This document shows, one piece after another, positions 21,693-32,019 of a stretch of 64,000 bases of DNA; the first letter of the stretch is position 1, and the number at the start of each line of letters is the position of its first letter. This stretch comes from Choricystis sp. odSpoLacu1 (lineage: Eukaryota > Chlorophyta > Trebouxiophyceae): NCBI GenBank assembly GCA_958009055.1, contig OY253650.1:124001-188000 (forward strand), in the 5' to 3' direction. The notes below the pieces were generated by a model, which ran no database searches, was not told the DNA's origin, and saw only the letters and a program-made list of their open reading frames with translations. A program made the translations under genes and the position numbers.

Positions 21693-21832
21693 GGCGAGTG
21701 CGTGTGTGGGAGGCAGAGAAGGGAGAGAAATGCGTTTTTGCGAAAGGAGTGAAAGAGAGGGTCGCGCGCGTCGCTTGCACGGTCACCCGCGGTTTCGGAG
21801 AAAAAACACACACACACACAACACCAAAAAAC

Positions 21833-22809
21833 TCACCGCCCTCCACCAGCCAAAACCGCCTTGAACTCGGCCCTCGCCGCCCGAACAAAGGCCCCAAACT
21901 CCAGGCGCCGCGCCGCCAGGTCTCGAGCTAGCATCCCCACCCGCCGCGCGGGTGGGTCGCACCGCGTCACCGCGTACAGGCCGGCCGCATCCACGCGCAC
22001 GCCCAGGCGGGCGATGGCGGCCGGGGCGGTGGGGTCGAGGTGGCGGAACTCGATGCCGATCTCTCCGTCGACGCCGCCTTCAGCGGCCGGCGTGATGAAC
22101 CTGACTCCCGTCGCCTCCTCGTACAGGGCCAGCGACCTCCGCATGGCGGAGATCCTGGCCTGGGACTCGGCCAGGCTGGCGTCCGACCCTGCGACGCGGT
22201 CGGCCAGGGCGGTTTCAGCAGCCGCGACCGCGGCACGCAGCCTCTCGAGTTGGGGGGGCAGGGCCGCCGCTTCCGCGCGGGCGGCGTCCAGTTCAGCGGT
22301 CAGGGCGGCCTCGGCGTCGGCTTCGCGGGCGATGCCTGTGTGTGTGTGTGGGGGGGGGGGTGAAGGGAGGGTGTGTTGGCAGGCGACAGCGAGAGACGGG
22401 AGGGCGCAATACCCCTGACTCTCTCACACACTCTCTTTCCAAACACTCACGTTGCTGCAAGTCGTGCACCTTGCGCTCCACCTCGGCGCGGCGGGCTTGC
22501 AGGGCGTCGATTTGGGCTGTGTGTTGTGTGGGTGAGGTGGGTGAGTTGTTTTTTTCGGGCATGCGCGCACGCTTCCTCCCCTCCCCCCCGCGCCCTCCCC
22601 AGCGCCCCATGCGTGTAACCGCCACAGCCCACAGCTGCAACGTGACTTTCCCCCACACTCTTACCCTGTAGCCCCGCCATCGTGCGCGCATGGTCGGTCG
22701 CCACGCCCGCCGCGCGCGTGGCGACGCCGTCCGCCCACGCGTCCACCGCGCCCGCGGCGGCGTTGAGCTCGGCCGTGAAGTCGGCCAGGGCGACGCGGGC
22801 AGCCGACAT
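21833..22809 (-). CDS. SPC25: Kinetochore protein Spc25
   Basis: Exons 22809-22665, 22516-22451 and 22335-21833 give 237 aa, the usual Spc25 size. Spc25 pairs with Spc24 in the NDC80 complex, which links centromeres to spindle microtubules. Residues 1 to about 135 are coiled coil (IDALQARRAEVERKVHDLQQ, LRAAVAAAETALADRVAG). The C-terminal globular part shows the RWD-type Spc25 pattern: ALYEEATGVRFITPA, then IGIEFRHLDPTAPAA, a strand with YAVTRCDPP, and the final helix LEFGAFVRAARAEFKAVL, matching the family's terminal FxxFLxxxRxxF. All three exons join with conserved phase 1. The globular domain makes the assignment good despite the rapid evolution of this family. Confidence 0.8.
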
Positions 22810-22938
22810 TGGGGAGGGAGAGGTGTGGTGGGGCGGGCAAAGAGGAGTCGTGCTGCTCTCTCGTTTTTTCGCGCGAGTTGTGTTTTGTGTTTTTTTGCAA
22901 AGACCTACCGCCCACCTCCTCCCGTCCTCTCTTCCTCC

Positions 22939-24428
22939 TCACTCCACCCTTGCCGCCGCGCTCTCCAGGCTGGCCGCCACCGCCCCCGCCCGACCCCCCG
23001 CCCTCGCCCGGTCGGCCAGAGGCGACCTCCGCCGCGGCGTCGCGCCGACTGCGGCGGGGGACACGGGGCTGCCGGGCGAAGCGGCCGCGATGGCGGCCGC
23101 CCACGCGGCCGCGGCCGCGGGAGAGGCGGGGGAGCGGGGGGCGGAGGCGGTGGACAGGGGGGACCCGCACGCCGAGCCGCCTGGCGAACCCGCGACCGCA
23201 GCCGCTGCAAACGCCAGCATGTCCGCCAGCCCCGCGTTCTCGCCGCGCAGGCGGGCGACTTCGGCCGCGAGGGCCGCTTTTTCGGCCAGCAGGGCTTCCA
23301 GCTGGGCGGTGACGAGGGCGTCGCCGGTCGCGTCGGTGGAGGCGCGCGGCGGCGGGTGCGACGGCGCGGTTTCTCTGTCGTCGCCGTCGCCCGCCGCCTC
23401 TGGAGTGGGCGGCGCGGCGGCGGGGGACCCCACTCCACCTCCCGCCCTCTTCAGGCTGGCGTTCTCGGCGGCCAGGGCGGCCAGGCGCGCGCGCAGGTCG
23501 GCGACCTCGGGAGAGGCAGGCCCCGCCACGGGGGGCGACGTCCACGGCTGGTGGGCGGCGGAGGCGGTGGCCCGGCGAGCGTTGGGTTTGGTCGCGGCAG
23601 CTGCAGCGGCGGTGCCCGTGTTCAGCGACACCGGCTGCAGCGGGGAGGGGCGCGCGGCGGCCGTGCGGCGCGGCGGCGCCACCGGGGCCGCCTCCTCCCA
23701 CCCGTCGTCATCCCAGTTTGTCGAGGTAGTGGCCGCAGCCACACCTCCAGCACTGCCTCCCGTCCTGGCGGCCGCCTTCCTCGCCGCTGCGGGTGACCCC
23801 CACGACACAAACAGCGACTCCACCGCCGCATCCAGCGCACTGGCGGCATCCACGGCGGCCTGCCCCACCGCATTGAGCGCGTCCAGGCCGGCGGCTGCCA
23901 GGGGAGCGGCGGACGCGGCGGCGGCGGCGGCCGCGGCGGCGGGCGCGGGGACGGGGACTCCCGCGTCGGCGGCCAGGGTGCGCAGGGCGCCGGCGACCAG
24001 GGACCAGGCGCCGTCGGTCAGGGAGGTGGAGGCGGTGGTGTCGTCTGGTGTGTGTGTGTTTGTTTGGTTTGGAGTGTCGGGTCGGGTCGGGGTGGGGGGC
24101 GCGGCCCAATGCGCGCGCGACGCCAAAAAATGAAAAGTGTTTCCCCTCTCTCTCTCTCTCCACCCCAACTCACCTCTCTTGCTGGATGTCAACGGTTTGG
24201 CCAGTCTGCGCCCACTGGACGACACTTCGTTCTGGGGAGGGAGGGAAGAAGCGTGCGTGGGCGTGGGAAACACAAATGGCGCGGATGCGGCACCCTCCTT
24301 TCCTGCCCCCCACGCCTCCCGCACTGCCTCGGACGACTCACCTCGTTCACCCACGCCGCGGCGGGAGACTCGACGCTCGACCACGAGTCGCGCCGGCTGG
24401 AGCGGCGCGACTTGAGGGCGGCGGACAT
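22939..24428 (-). CDS. Coiled-coil protein, 416 aa, unassigned
   Basis: Exons 24428-24342, 24231-24174 and 24044-22939. The N-terminus is basic and Ser-rich (MSAALKSRRSSRRDSWSSV), a likely phosphorylation region. The middle contains an Ala-rich helix and a motif NWDDDGWEEA, a tryptophan/acid cluster of the kind that can bind adaptor ears. Two leucine-zipper segments follow: VADLRARLAALAAENASLKR and a second around LEALLAEKAALAAEVARLRG with ENAGLADML. The C-terminal 90 residues are Ser/Pro/Ala-rich with several SP sites. No family is recognised. It is divergent with the large Ala-rich coiled-coil gene. Confidence 0.7.
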
Positions 24429-24817
24429 GGGGTGTGTGGTGTGTGTGTAACTGCAGGCCGAAATGTGCCTCAGAACAGAGGCTGGCTGCTGCAACGCCTG
24501 GGCAGCGTTGCAGCGTGCAGCGTGCAGCGTGCAGGGCGAGTGTGAAGTGCGTGCGCACGCGGGGACAGCAAGGCCCAGGCCCGCAGTTTTTTGTGTTTGG
24601 AGAGTGAGAACAGCGACACATAAAGAACCTCGTTTTCACACAGAAAACGTGTGTGTCTCGCGCCTCCCCCTCCCTCCTCCCGCGTCCCTCTCGCGCACGC
24701 ACAGCGCCCAGGCCACACCCGCATCCTTCCTTGAGAGCCGGGACACACGGCACAGCCCCAAGCACCACCAACTGCCACCCCGCATTTCCGCGCGCGCGAC
24801 CGTTGGTCGAGAGACAC
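24429..24817. promoter_or_regulatory. Divergent intergenic region with 7-bp tandem repeat
   Basis: A 389-bp gap lies between two head-to-head coiled-coil genes. It holds a short tandem array of the heptamer cagcgtg (about 24510-24534, three perfect copies plus a degenerate one), which could be a binding-site cluster or simple-sequence drift. Promoter function is inferred from geometry only. Confidence 0.4.
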
Positions 24818-27628
24818 ATGTTCTGTGCTCCCCACGCCGCGGCGGCGGCGGCGGCCGTCGCCGCCGCCGCCAGACTGGCTTCTCGCAGGCGTCGTGGCGA
24901 TGGTGGCGGCGGCGACATAACCGCCGCCAGTACCCCCACCTCCACGCCGCGCGGCGACCGCGGTCCCGCGGCCGCGCTGCGCCGCGCGCTCGACCCTGGC
25001 CGCGCCGTCGCCCTCTATGGCGGCGCGTCCGGCTCCGACTTGTTGACGGTGACGGTGGTGCCTCCAGGCGACGGCTGCAAAGGCGGTGGTGACGCGAGGC
25101 TGGTGGGAGTGCCCGACGTCGGAGCACGTGGCACCACGGCCACCACCCACACCACCCCGCGCCCTCCCCTCCCCTTCTTCCCGCCCGCCGCCCTGTTCTG
25201 CGTGGAGGCCGCCGGCCGCGGCCACCCGCCCGGGGCGGTGGCCTTCCGTGCCCTCGTCACGGGGCGCCTGCTGCACGCGCCGCAGGACCCAGACGTGCCG
25301 CTGCGCCTGGGCGGCCGCGGCGACGCCGGCGTCGGCGACGTATGGAGTGTGGATGATGCGTCTGGTGACCTTGTCTGTTTGCGCCGTGGAGGGCGGGCGC
25401 TGGGGTACACCCCCTCGGAAGCGCGCGCAGTCGCCGTCGACGATGTGCGCGCGGCAGAGCGCGTGGCCGAAGTTGAGCTTCGTCGCGCCCGTGCCGCGGC
25501 CGCGGCCGCTGCGGACGACGCGGTCGCCGCCCGGCGCGCGGTGGCGGACGGCGCGGCGGAGGCGGGACGCCTGAGGGCGCGCGCGCGGGATGCCGCGGCA
25601 GAGCTAGAGGAAGCGAGAGCGCTGCTCAGGCGGGAGCGGGAGCGGGGCGCCCGGCGCGAGACCGCGCTCGCGGATGAGCGTGACGCGGCTGCCAGGTCGG
25701 CGGCCGCGGCGAGCGGGGGCGACGAAGTGACGGCAGCTGCTCTCGCCGACGCTTCCGCGCGCGCGTCCGCAGCCGAGGCGGCCGCCGCGACCGCACGCGC
25801 TGCCGCCGACCGCGCGTCCGACGAGCTGGCCGCCGCCAATGCTGCCGCCGAACTGGCCAACAATCGCGCCGCCAACGCCGACCGCCGCACCGCGTCCGCC
25901 GAGGCTGAGTTAGCTGCCGTCAAGCGCGGCGCCGTGCGCGCATCGGCCGTCGCGGCCGCTGAACTCTCCTCCCTGCAAGCCTCCCTGGCCGCCGCCCGAG
26001 GCGACGCCGCAGCTGCACGGGCTGCATCTGATGAAGCTGTGGCCGCTCTGCGTGCCGAGGCGGCCGCCGCGCTGGACTCGGCGCGTGACGATGCGTCCGC
26101 CGACTTGAAGACGGTCGAGGAGCGCCTGGCGTCCGCCCTCGAAGACGCGGCCGACGCGCGGTCCGCGCTGGCCCGGGCCAGCGCCGACGGCGACGCAGTG
26201 GCGGCCGCCCTGGCGGAGCGTGATGCGGCGCTGGCGACTGTGACCGCGGAGCGTGATGCGGCGGTTGCTGCTGCAGCAGCCGCCACCTCCGACGCCTCAG
26301 CCGCGGCCGCGCGCTGGTGCGAGGAGCGCGCGACTCTGGAGGACAGACTGGCGACCGCCATCAGGGCGGCGTCCATCAACGCTGCCTCCCAGCAGAGCGC
26401 TCTCGACCGCCTGACCGACGAGCTCGCACGCGCTCGTGCCGACGGGGCGGACGCGGGTGCGGCGGCGGCGGCAGCGTTCGGCAGAGAGGCCGCGGCCCGT
26501 GAAGCCGCCGAAGCCGCTGCCGCGGTCACCGGCAGCGCCAGCGGCGGCGCCCCTCTGCGCGAAGCCCTCGCAGCAGCCGAAGCCGCCCGCGACCGCGCGG
26601 GGGCCGATCTGGCGCGCGCCCTGGCCGCCGCCGACGCGGCTGCCGCGTCGCACGCGGCCGAGGTGGCCGCGTTGATGGCGGCGCGCGACCAAGCGCGCGC
26701 CGCCAGAGACGCGGCCCGCGAAGCCGCGGCCGCCGCCACCGGCGGCGCAGACATGGCCGCGTGCGAGGCGGCCGCCATACGCAACGAACTGGAGCGCGTC
26801 AAAGCGGATTTGGTGGCTCGGTGTGAGGCGTTGGCGCAGGAGTTGCGCGAGAGCCGGGCGGCGGAGGGCAAGGCGCGAGCGGCGGCGGCCGCCGCCACGC
26901 GCCGCGCCGACGCGGCGGCCGCCGCCGTGGACGCCGCCGACGCCCGCACCAAGGAAGTCATCCTGCGCACCTCGGCCGCCCGCGCTGCTGCCGCCCTGGC
27001 GGGCGATGGCGAAGACGCCGCCGACGCGCGCGCCGACGCGGAACGCGCGCGCCGCGATGCCGACGTCGCCGCCTCGGAGCGCGACGAGCTGGCGGCGCGA
27101 CTGGCGGAAGCCGCGGACGCAACGGACGCCATGACGAGAACGCATGCGGCTGATGTGGCGGCGCTGCAGGCGGCGGTGGACGCCGCGGTCGCGCGCACGG
27201 TTGCGGCAGAGGCCGCCGCGCGCGACGCGGCAGGTGCGCCTGCCGCGGAGGTTGCTGCCCTGCGGGCCGCCAACGACGCTCTCCGAACCCAGCTGGCTGA
27301 AGAGAAAGCAGCCCGCGCGACGCCCGGCAGCCCGGTGGGCGCGGCCGCCGCTGTCAGCGGCGCCCAGCCGCGCGCGCGGTCGCCGTCGCGCTCGCCCGCG
27401 CGCTCCCCCGCGCGCAAGCCCGTGCCGTCCGCCTCCCCCGCCCCCCGCCCCCCGCTGGTGCCTCTGGGAGGTCGCACCGTGTTGGGGCCGCGCGCTGCCG
27501 CCGCGGCGGCCGCCTCCATCGCCCCCCGACGCTCCTCGAGCGACGGCGCGCTCGTGTTTCGGCGGCCCGCGGGGTCGCCCCTGCTGGCGCTGATGGAGCG
27601 GGACCACGTGGAGGGCAGCGGGTGGTGA
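24818..27628 (+). CDS. Large Ala-rich coiled-coil protein, 936 aa
   Basis: One open frame runs from an ATG (MFCAPHAAAAAA) to TGA with no intron I can prove. A weak candidate donor at about 25103 lacks a matching acceptor. After an N-terminal Ala-rich stretch, residues of roughly 120-210 look like a folded domain (VAFRALVTGRLLHAPQDPDV, then VWSVDDASGDLVCLRRGGRALGY), reminiscent of a fascin-type beta-trefoil module. From about residue 220 to 830 the protein is one nearly unbroken coiled coil of Ala, Glu, Arg and Asp. The C-terminus has SPSRSPARSPARKP repeats, likely phosphorylated, and ends with LLALMERDHVEGSGW. It may be structural or cytoskeletal. No family is recognised, and coiled-coil similarity alone would be uninformative. 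Confidence 0.7.
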   Translation: MFCAPHAAAAAAAVAAAARLASRRRRGDGGGGDITAASTPTSTPRGDRGPAAALRRALDPGRAVALYGGASGSDLLTVTVVPPGDGCKGGGDARLVGVPDVGARGTTATTHTTPRPPLPFFPPAALFCVEAAGRGHPPGAVAFRALVTGRLLHAPQDPDVPLRLGGRGDAGVGDVWSVDDASGDLVCLRRGGRALGYTPSEARAVAVDDVRAAERVAEVELRRARAAAAAAADDAVAARRAVADGAAEAGRLRARARDAAAELEEARALLRRERERGARRETALADERDAAARSAAAASGGDEVTAAALADASARASAAEAAAATARAAADRASDELAAANAAAELANNRAANADRRTASAEAELAAVKRGAVRASAVAAAELSSLQASLAAARGDAAAARAASDEAVAALRAEAAAALDSARDDASADLKTVEERLASALEDAADARSALARASADGDAVAAALAERDAALATVTAERDAAVAAAAAATSDASAAAARWCEERATLEDRLATAIRAASINAASQQSALDRLTDELARARADGADAGAAAAAAFGREAAAREAAEAAAAVTGSASGGAPLREALAAAEAARDRAGADLARALAAADAAAASHAAEVAALMAARDQARAARDAAREAAAAATGGADMAACEAAAIRNELERVKADLVARCEALAQELRESRAAEGKARAAAAAATRRADAAAAAVDAADARTKEVILRTSAARAAAALAGDGEDAADARADAERARRDADVAASERDELAARLAEAADATDAMTRTHAADVAALQAAVDAAVARTVAAEAAARDAAGAPAAEVAALRAANDALRTQLAEEKAARATPGSPVGAAAAVSGAQPRARSPSRSPARSPARKPVPSASPAPRPPLVPLGGRTVLGPRAAAAAAASIAPRRSSSDGALVFRRPAGSPLLALMERDHVEGSGW

Positions 27629-27775
27629 CTGGCGGTGGTGATGTGTGCGGTGGTGGTGGTGGTGGTGAGTTGATGTGAGGTTGTGGTGGTTGGAGAGAGA
27701 AAAACACAGCACGCACGATTGTCAAGAGAAACACACACAAAACGAGTTTTTACACACACTCTCTCTCTCTCTTCG

Positions 27776-28555
27776 TCATCCTCCTTTCACCGGCACGTGC
27801 GCCGGCAACCTCTCCGCCTCCGCCGCCAGCACCATGGCGACACGGTCCAGCGTCTTTGTGTCGGCCGGGTTGGACGTGACCCCCCCATCCACCGCGTATG
27901 GAGGCGGCACCCGCACCTCGCCCAGCACCACCACGGCCTCCCCATCCCACGCGCACGGCAGGGTGCGGTCCAGGGCGTCGAACACGGCCTGCCCGCGCGC
28001 GGAGACGCCGACGCCGCATTTGGCCGCGGCCGCAGTCGCGGCCACGGTGGCCCGCTCCAGCCGGTCGCGGCACTTGGCAGGGTCCAGGGGGGGCAGCGGC
28101 AGCGACGTGGGGCCGGACGTGGCGCCACCAGGCGGGGGAGGGGACGCGGATAAAATGGCCGTGATCGACGCCGGGTTGAGCAGCCGCAGCCGCGCGTTGA
28201 AGGGCGCCGACCCAAGGGTCGCCAGCACGACGACGCGGGTGGCGGGGTCGTAGGCGAAGACGTCGCCCTCGATGGGGTCCTGTGTGGAGTGGGGGTGTTA
28301 GGGTGGGTCGGAGGGTCCGCGAGGACTTGAGATCGCGCATGCCGCGCCCCGCCTCCCCATCCAAACACACGCCCACACACTCGCCTCCTGCAGCGTCGTC
28401 TGCAGTTTGACTGAACACCCCACTGTCCAGTCGGGCGTGACGGACGGCGCCGCCTCCGCGGGCGCGGCCGCATCGGGCGCCGGCGACGGCGCAACCAGTG
28501 CGGGCGCCGCGTCAGGCGCGGCGGCGGGCGCCTTTTTGCGGCCAAAGAGAGGCAT
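27776..28555 (-). CDS. LSM12: LSM12 homologue
   Basis: Exons 28555-28385 and 28279-27776 give 224 aa. LSM12 proteins combine an LSm fold with an anticodon-binding-like (AD) domain and act with ataxin-2/poly(A)-binding factors in RNA regulation. The LSm part reads VGCSVKLQTTLQ, then across the splice DPIEGDVFAYDPATRVVVL. The AD domain has KCRDRLERATVAATAAAAKC, GVGVSARGQAVFDALDRTLP and EVRVPPPYAVDGG, and ends in DRVAMVLAAE. The intron uses a GC donor (gag|gcgagt at 28384-28383) with a normal AG; no GT donor keeps the frame. The N-terminus (MPLFGRKKAPAAAPDA) is a disordered Ala/Pro leader. It converges with the large coiled-coil gene. Confidence 0.88.
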
Positions 28556-28744
28556 GTTTTGTGGGTTTGTGTGGCACGTGTGTGTGTGCCTGGAGCGCGA
28601 GAAAGGAAAACGGTCGACAAAAAAAAAAGTTGTGTGTTTTTCGTTGCCGTCGCCCCAATACCCCTTTCCTCCCTCTCCCACTCCCCGCACAGCAGATGAA
28701 AACAAAAAAGAAAGCAAGTCTCGGTTTGCACACACACACACAGC

Positions 28745-31723
28745 TCACTCATCATCGTCACTTGCCTCCTCCTCCTCGCTCTCCTCCCCAAACACGGCCG
28801 GCAGCGCGGCGCGCGCGGCGGCGGCGGCGGACGCCGCGCGCGCCGCGTCCTCCTCCTCCCGCGCCGCGGCGGCCGCCACTTCAGCGTACAGGGTGGGCAC
28901 GGTGTCTCCCAGGCCCACTGCTTCCAAGGCGGCCACGACGAGCGGGCGGGCGTCCTCGGCGCCGACGTTGGAGTGCGCGACCGCTCTCAACAGGTCGGCC
29001 TCCACGCCTGCCGCGCCGCGCGGGCCCCAGTTCTCCACCGCTTCCACCGTCAACCTCTCCGCCACGGCGGCGGCCAGGGGGCCGTCCCCATCCACGGATG
29101 CTGCCCGCGCCAGGGAGGCCAGGTCGGCGGGGGAGGGGGCCGCGCCACACATCTCGGCGGCTAAGAGAACGCCGAGCCCCAGGTCGGACACGCGCGTGCT
29201 GCCGAGCCAGGTGGTGCCCGCGGAGGCGCCTCGGTCGGAGAAGCCGAGCAGGTCGTCGATTTCTGTGGTGTGGGTGTGGGGTGTTGTGTGTGAGGCAGGG
29301 CAAGGAGAGCAAACCTTCTCTCTCCCTCCCTTTTCCTACACCATTTTCCTACACCACCTACCTTCCACTTCCTCCACGTCAAACTCGCCCTCCCCCGCAT
29401 CCAGGGCGACCTCCCGCTTGCCCTGACCCCGCCGCCAGGAGGGTTCATCGTCGTCGCCGTCGTCGTCATCGTCGTCGTCGTCGTCGGCGCGGAACCATGT
29501 TTCGGGTTCGTCGTCGTCGACGCGGCGGCGCAGGCGGGCGGCGACGGGCACGTCGTCGTCGTCGTCCTCGATGTCGTCGTCGTCGTCGTCATCGTCGGAC
29601 AGGGGGACGTCTGTGTCGTCGTCATCCTTGGCCAGCCTCGCAGCACGCCGCGCGCGCGCTGCGCGCACCCTCGAATCCTTCTTCTTCTTCTTGGCCTTGT
29701 CCCTCGCCGTGGGCGCCACCAGGGGGGGCGCCGCCGCCATGCTGTACGCCCGGGCCGCGGTGCGGGCTTTCTGGATGCGGAGGTAGAGGTCGGGTTTGCG
29801 CCCCTGGGTGGAGAGGCCGCGGTGCAGCAGTTCGGCTGTCAACTCGCCCAGCGTCGCGCGCGACACAGGGATGGGGGCCCCCCCCACCTCCGACACCGCC
29901 GACCCGGACGCCAGCTCGATGAGCACGTTGTTGATGGTGGTGTAGGCGGAGGACGTGGAGTCTTCGTCTTCTTCACTGTCGTCGTCGTCGCTGTCGTACG
30001 CGTCGTCGTCGTCTGAATCGTCCGCGACGTGCCCCCATTCCGTCGGCGGCGCGTCCAGCAGCCCTGGCGGCCGCTCCCTGCTCCGCGCCGCCCGCACAAA
30101 GCCGGGCAGCCAGCACCCGATGATGGTGTGGCCGACTGCGCCGTCCAGTTGGGCGAGGGCTGAGGGGGGGAGGGTGCGTTCGTCGCGAGCCACGAAGATC
30201 AACACGTCGAGCAGGTCAGTCGGCACCCCCCCCGCCGCCAGCCCCACCGCCAGCTCGCCCAGGGCGTCGTCGGGCAACATGGTGGTGGCCTCGCCCTCGC
30301 GTGCGAGCCTGACCATCCTGGTGAAGCAGTGGAACGCGTTGTCGAGCGCGCCGTTGGCGAGCTCCTTCCTCACCATGGCCGCGTACACGCGCTTGTCGGG
30401 CGCGATCCCGCGGTGCACCATGACGCCCATCGCCTCCTCCAAGTATTCGTGGCAGGAGGACGCGTTGGCGCCGCCGGTGGCGATGGCGGCCAGGCTGGCT
30501 TCCATGACGATGGCGTGTGACGCCGCCGTGGGGCGGCACCCCGCGCCAAACGCGCCAAACGACATCGCTTCCAGTGTCTCCATCCCAATGTGGGGGGCCA
30601 GGTGGTGGGCGTCGCCATAGATCATAGCGTTGCCGTGGCGGGTGTCGGGGGGGACGGCCGCAGCCGCCATGTCGATCTCAAACACGCGGCGCGCGGAGTC
30701 GACGCCGGCCGGGGTTAGCACTAACCAATCCAAATACAGCGCGTACAGATCGGCGTCCGGGTGCCAACCGTCCCGCTTGCCGCGCTCCAGGGCGGCGGCG
30801 GCGTCCTCGCCCAGGCCGGCGCGGAAGAGGCCGGCGCAGAGGGCGAGCCAGCCGGGGCGCGCGTCGTCTGCGGCGCGCGCCATGGAGGCGAGGACGGCGC
30901 GGGCGGCGGCGGCGTCGCGAACGGTGGTGAAGGCGATGATGAGGGCGACGTAGGATTCGGGCAGGGGGCGGAGGCCTGAAGGGTTGTGGGGGAAAGGAGT
31001 GGTGGGTTGGTTGGACGCCACCCTTTTTGTTCCCCAGCATGTTTCCCACATACAAAACTCTTCACACGCAGCATGAAACTACTCCATTCTCTCTCTTACC
31101 TTGAGCGTGGGCTGCCCGCATGACGTCCAGCGCGCCGTCCGCGTCGCCCGCGCGCGCAGCTGCCACAACAGCAGCATGCACCGCCCTCGGCCCCGGGGGC
31201 AGGCCCGCCGCGTTCATGTCGTGCAAGACGGCATCTGCTGCCGCCCTGTCCCCCGCCGCCGCGGCAGCGGCCAGTGCGCGGTGGAAGGGGACGCGCGCGG
31301 GTTCGGCTTCGTCGGGGGGGGGCGGGGCGGACTCCAGGGAGTCGGGGTCGTCTTCTGCGGAAAATGAGGGTGTGTGGGGTGGCGTGAGCATGGTGTCGAT
31401 GACGAGCAGTTCGCAGGACGTGTGGGAGCGCGGTCCGGCTGGCAGCAATTCGCCCCGTCGAATTCAACAGCCGTCGGCGGCGCGGCCGGTGGCCCGACGT
31501 CTGTCCCCCGCTCCCCGTCCCACAGCTCCCTCTCCTCCAGCACAAGCTCAACCCGATACTCACCCGGGCTGAGCGTGTCGGCGTCCTGGCCGGCAGCCAC
31601 ACGCTGCGTGTGGCGCGGTGTGCGGCGCATGCCGCGTGCCTGAGGCGGCGGCCGGGGCGGCAGCGGCCTCGCCGCCAGGCTGGCGGCGAGGCAAAAAGGC
31701 GGCGTGAGAGTGACGGACCGCAT
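28745..31723 (-). CDS. pTAC3/PAP1-like SAP-domain protein
   Basis: Exons 31723-31564, 31354-31100, 30975-29362 and 29262-28745 give 848 aa. The first roughly 40 residues resemble a plastid transit peptide (MRSVTLTPPFCLAASLAARP). Pentatricopeptide-like helical pairs follow (ALDVMRAAHAQGLRPLPESY, GVMVHRGIAPDKRVYAAMVR). A SAP DNA-binding motif comes next (LGELTAELLHRGLSTQGRKP with DLYLRIQKAR), then a long Asp-rich tract, and a C-terminal domain with EIDDLLGFSDRGASAGTTWL. PPR-like repeats followed by SAP and an acidic region is the layout of pTAC3/PAP1, a component of the plastid-encoded RNA polymerase complex. The order and size (Arabidopsis protein about 910 aa) support this; the identification is by architecture. 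The Asp tract is encoded by GAC/GAT repeats. Confidence 0.6.
29443..29625. repeat. Trinucleotide repeats encoding poly-Asp
   Basis: Clusters of GTC/ATC triplets on the plus strand (GAC/GAT on the coding strand) encode the acidic tract of the pTAC3-like protein. They are prone to copy-number change. Confidence 0.8.
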
Positions 31724-31968
31724 TTGGGGAACGGGGGTGCGAGGTGGGGGGTGACACTCCCCACCTTTCCTGCTACTGTGACTCGAGTGTCGGTCGTCGG
31801 CTGCACACAGCCCCCCGATTCCTTCTCTTTCTCTCTTTCGCCCCCGGTGTGGGGCGCGGCACCCCCGCACTCGCGTCTGCGCTTGCGTGGCTTGTTGCCT
31901 GACCCTCCGTGTTTCAAACGCGCACCAGCAAGAGAGGGGGCCGACCGACGCCGACGCGTTTCTCTGCA

Positions 31969-31985
31969 ATGGACGCTGCCGGCCT

Positions 31986-32019
<34 letters not shown>

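Noticed and set aside
25015..27759. A 914-codon open frame antisense to the Ala-rich coiled-coil gene
   Set aside because: It is rich in Ala/Ser/Arg and mirrors the GC-rich codons of the sense gene. Stop codons are rare in this composition, so the antisense frame stays open by chance; it has no domain.
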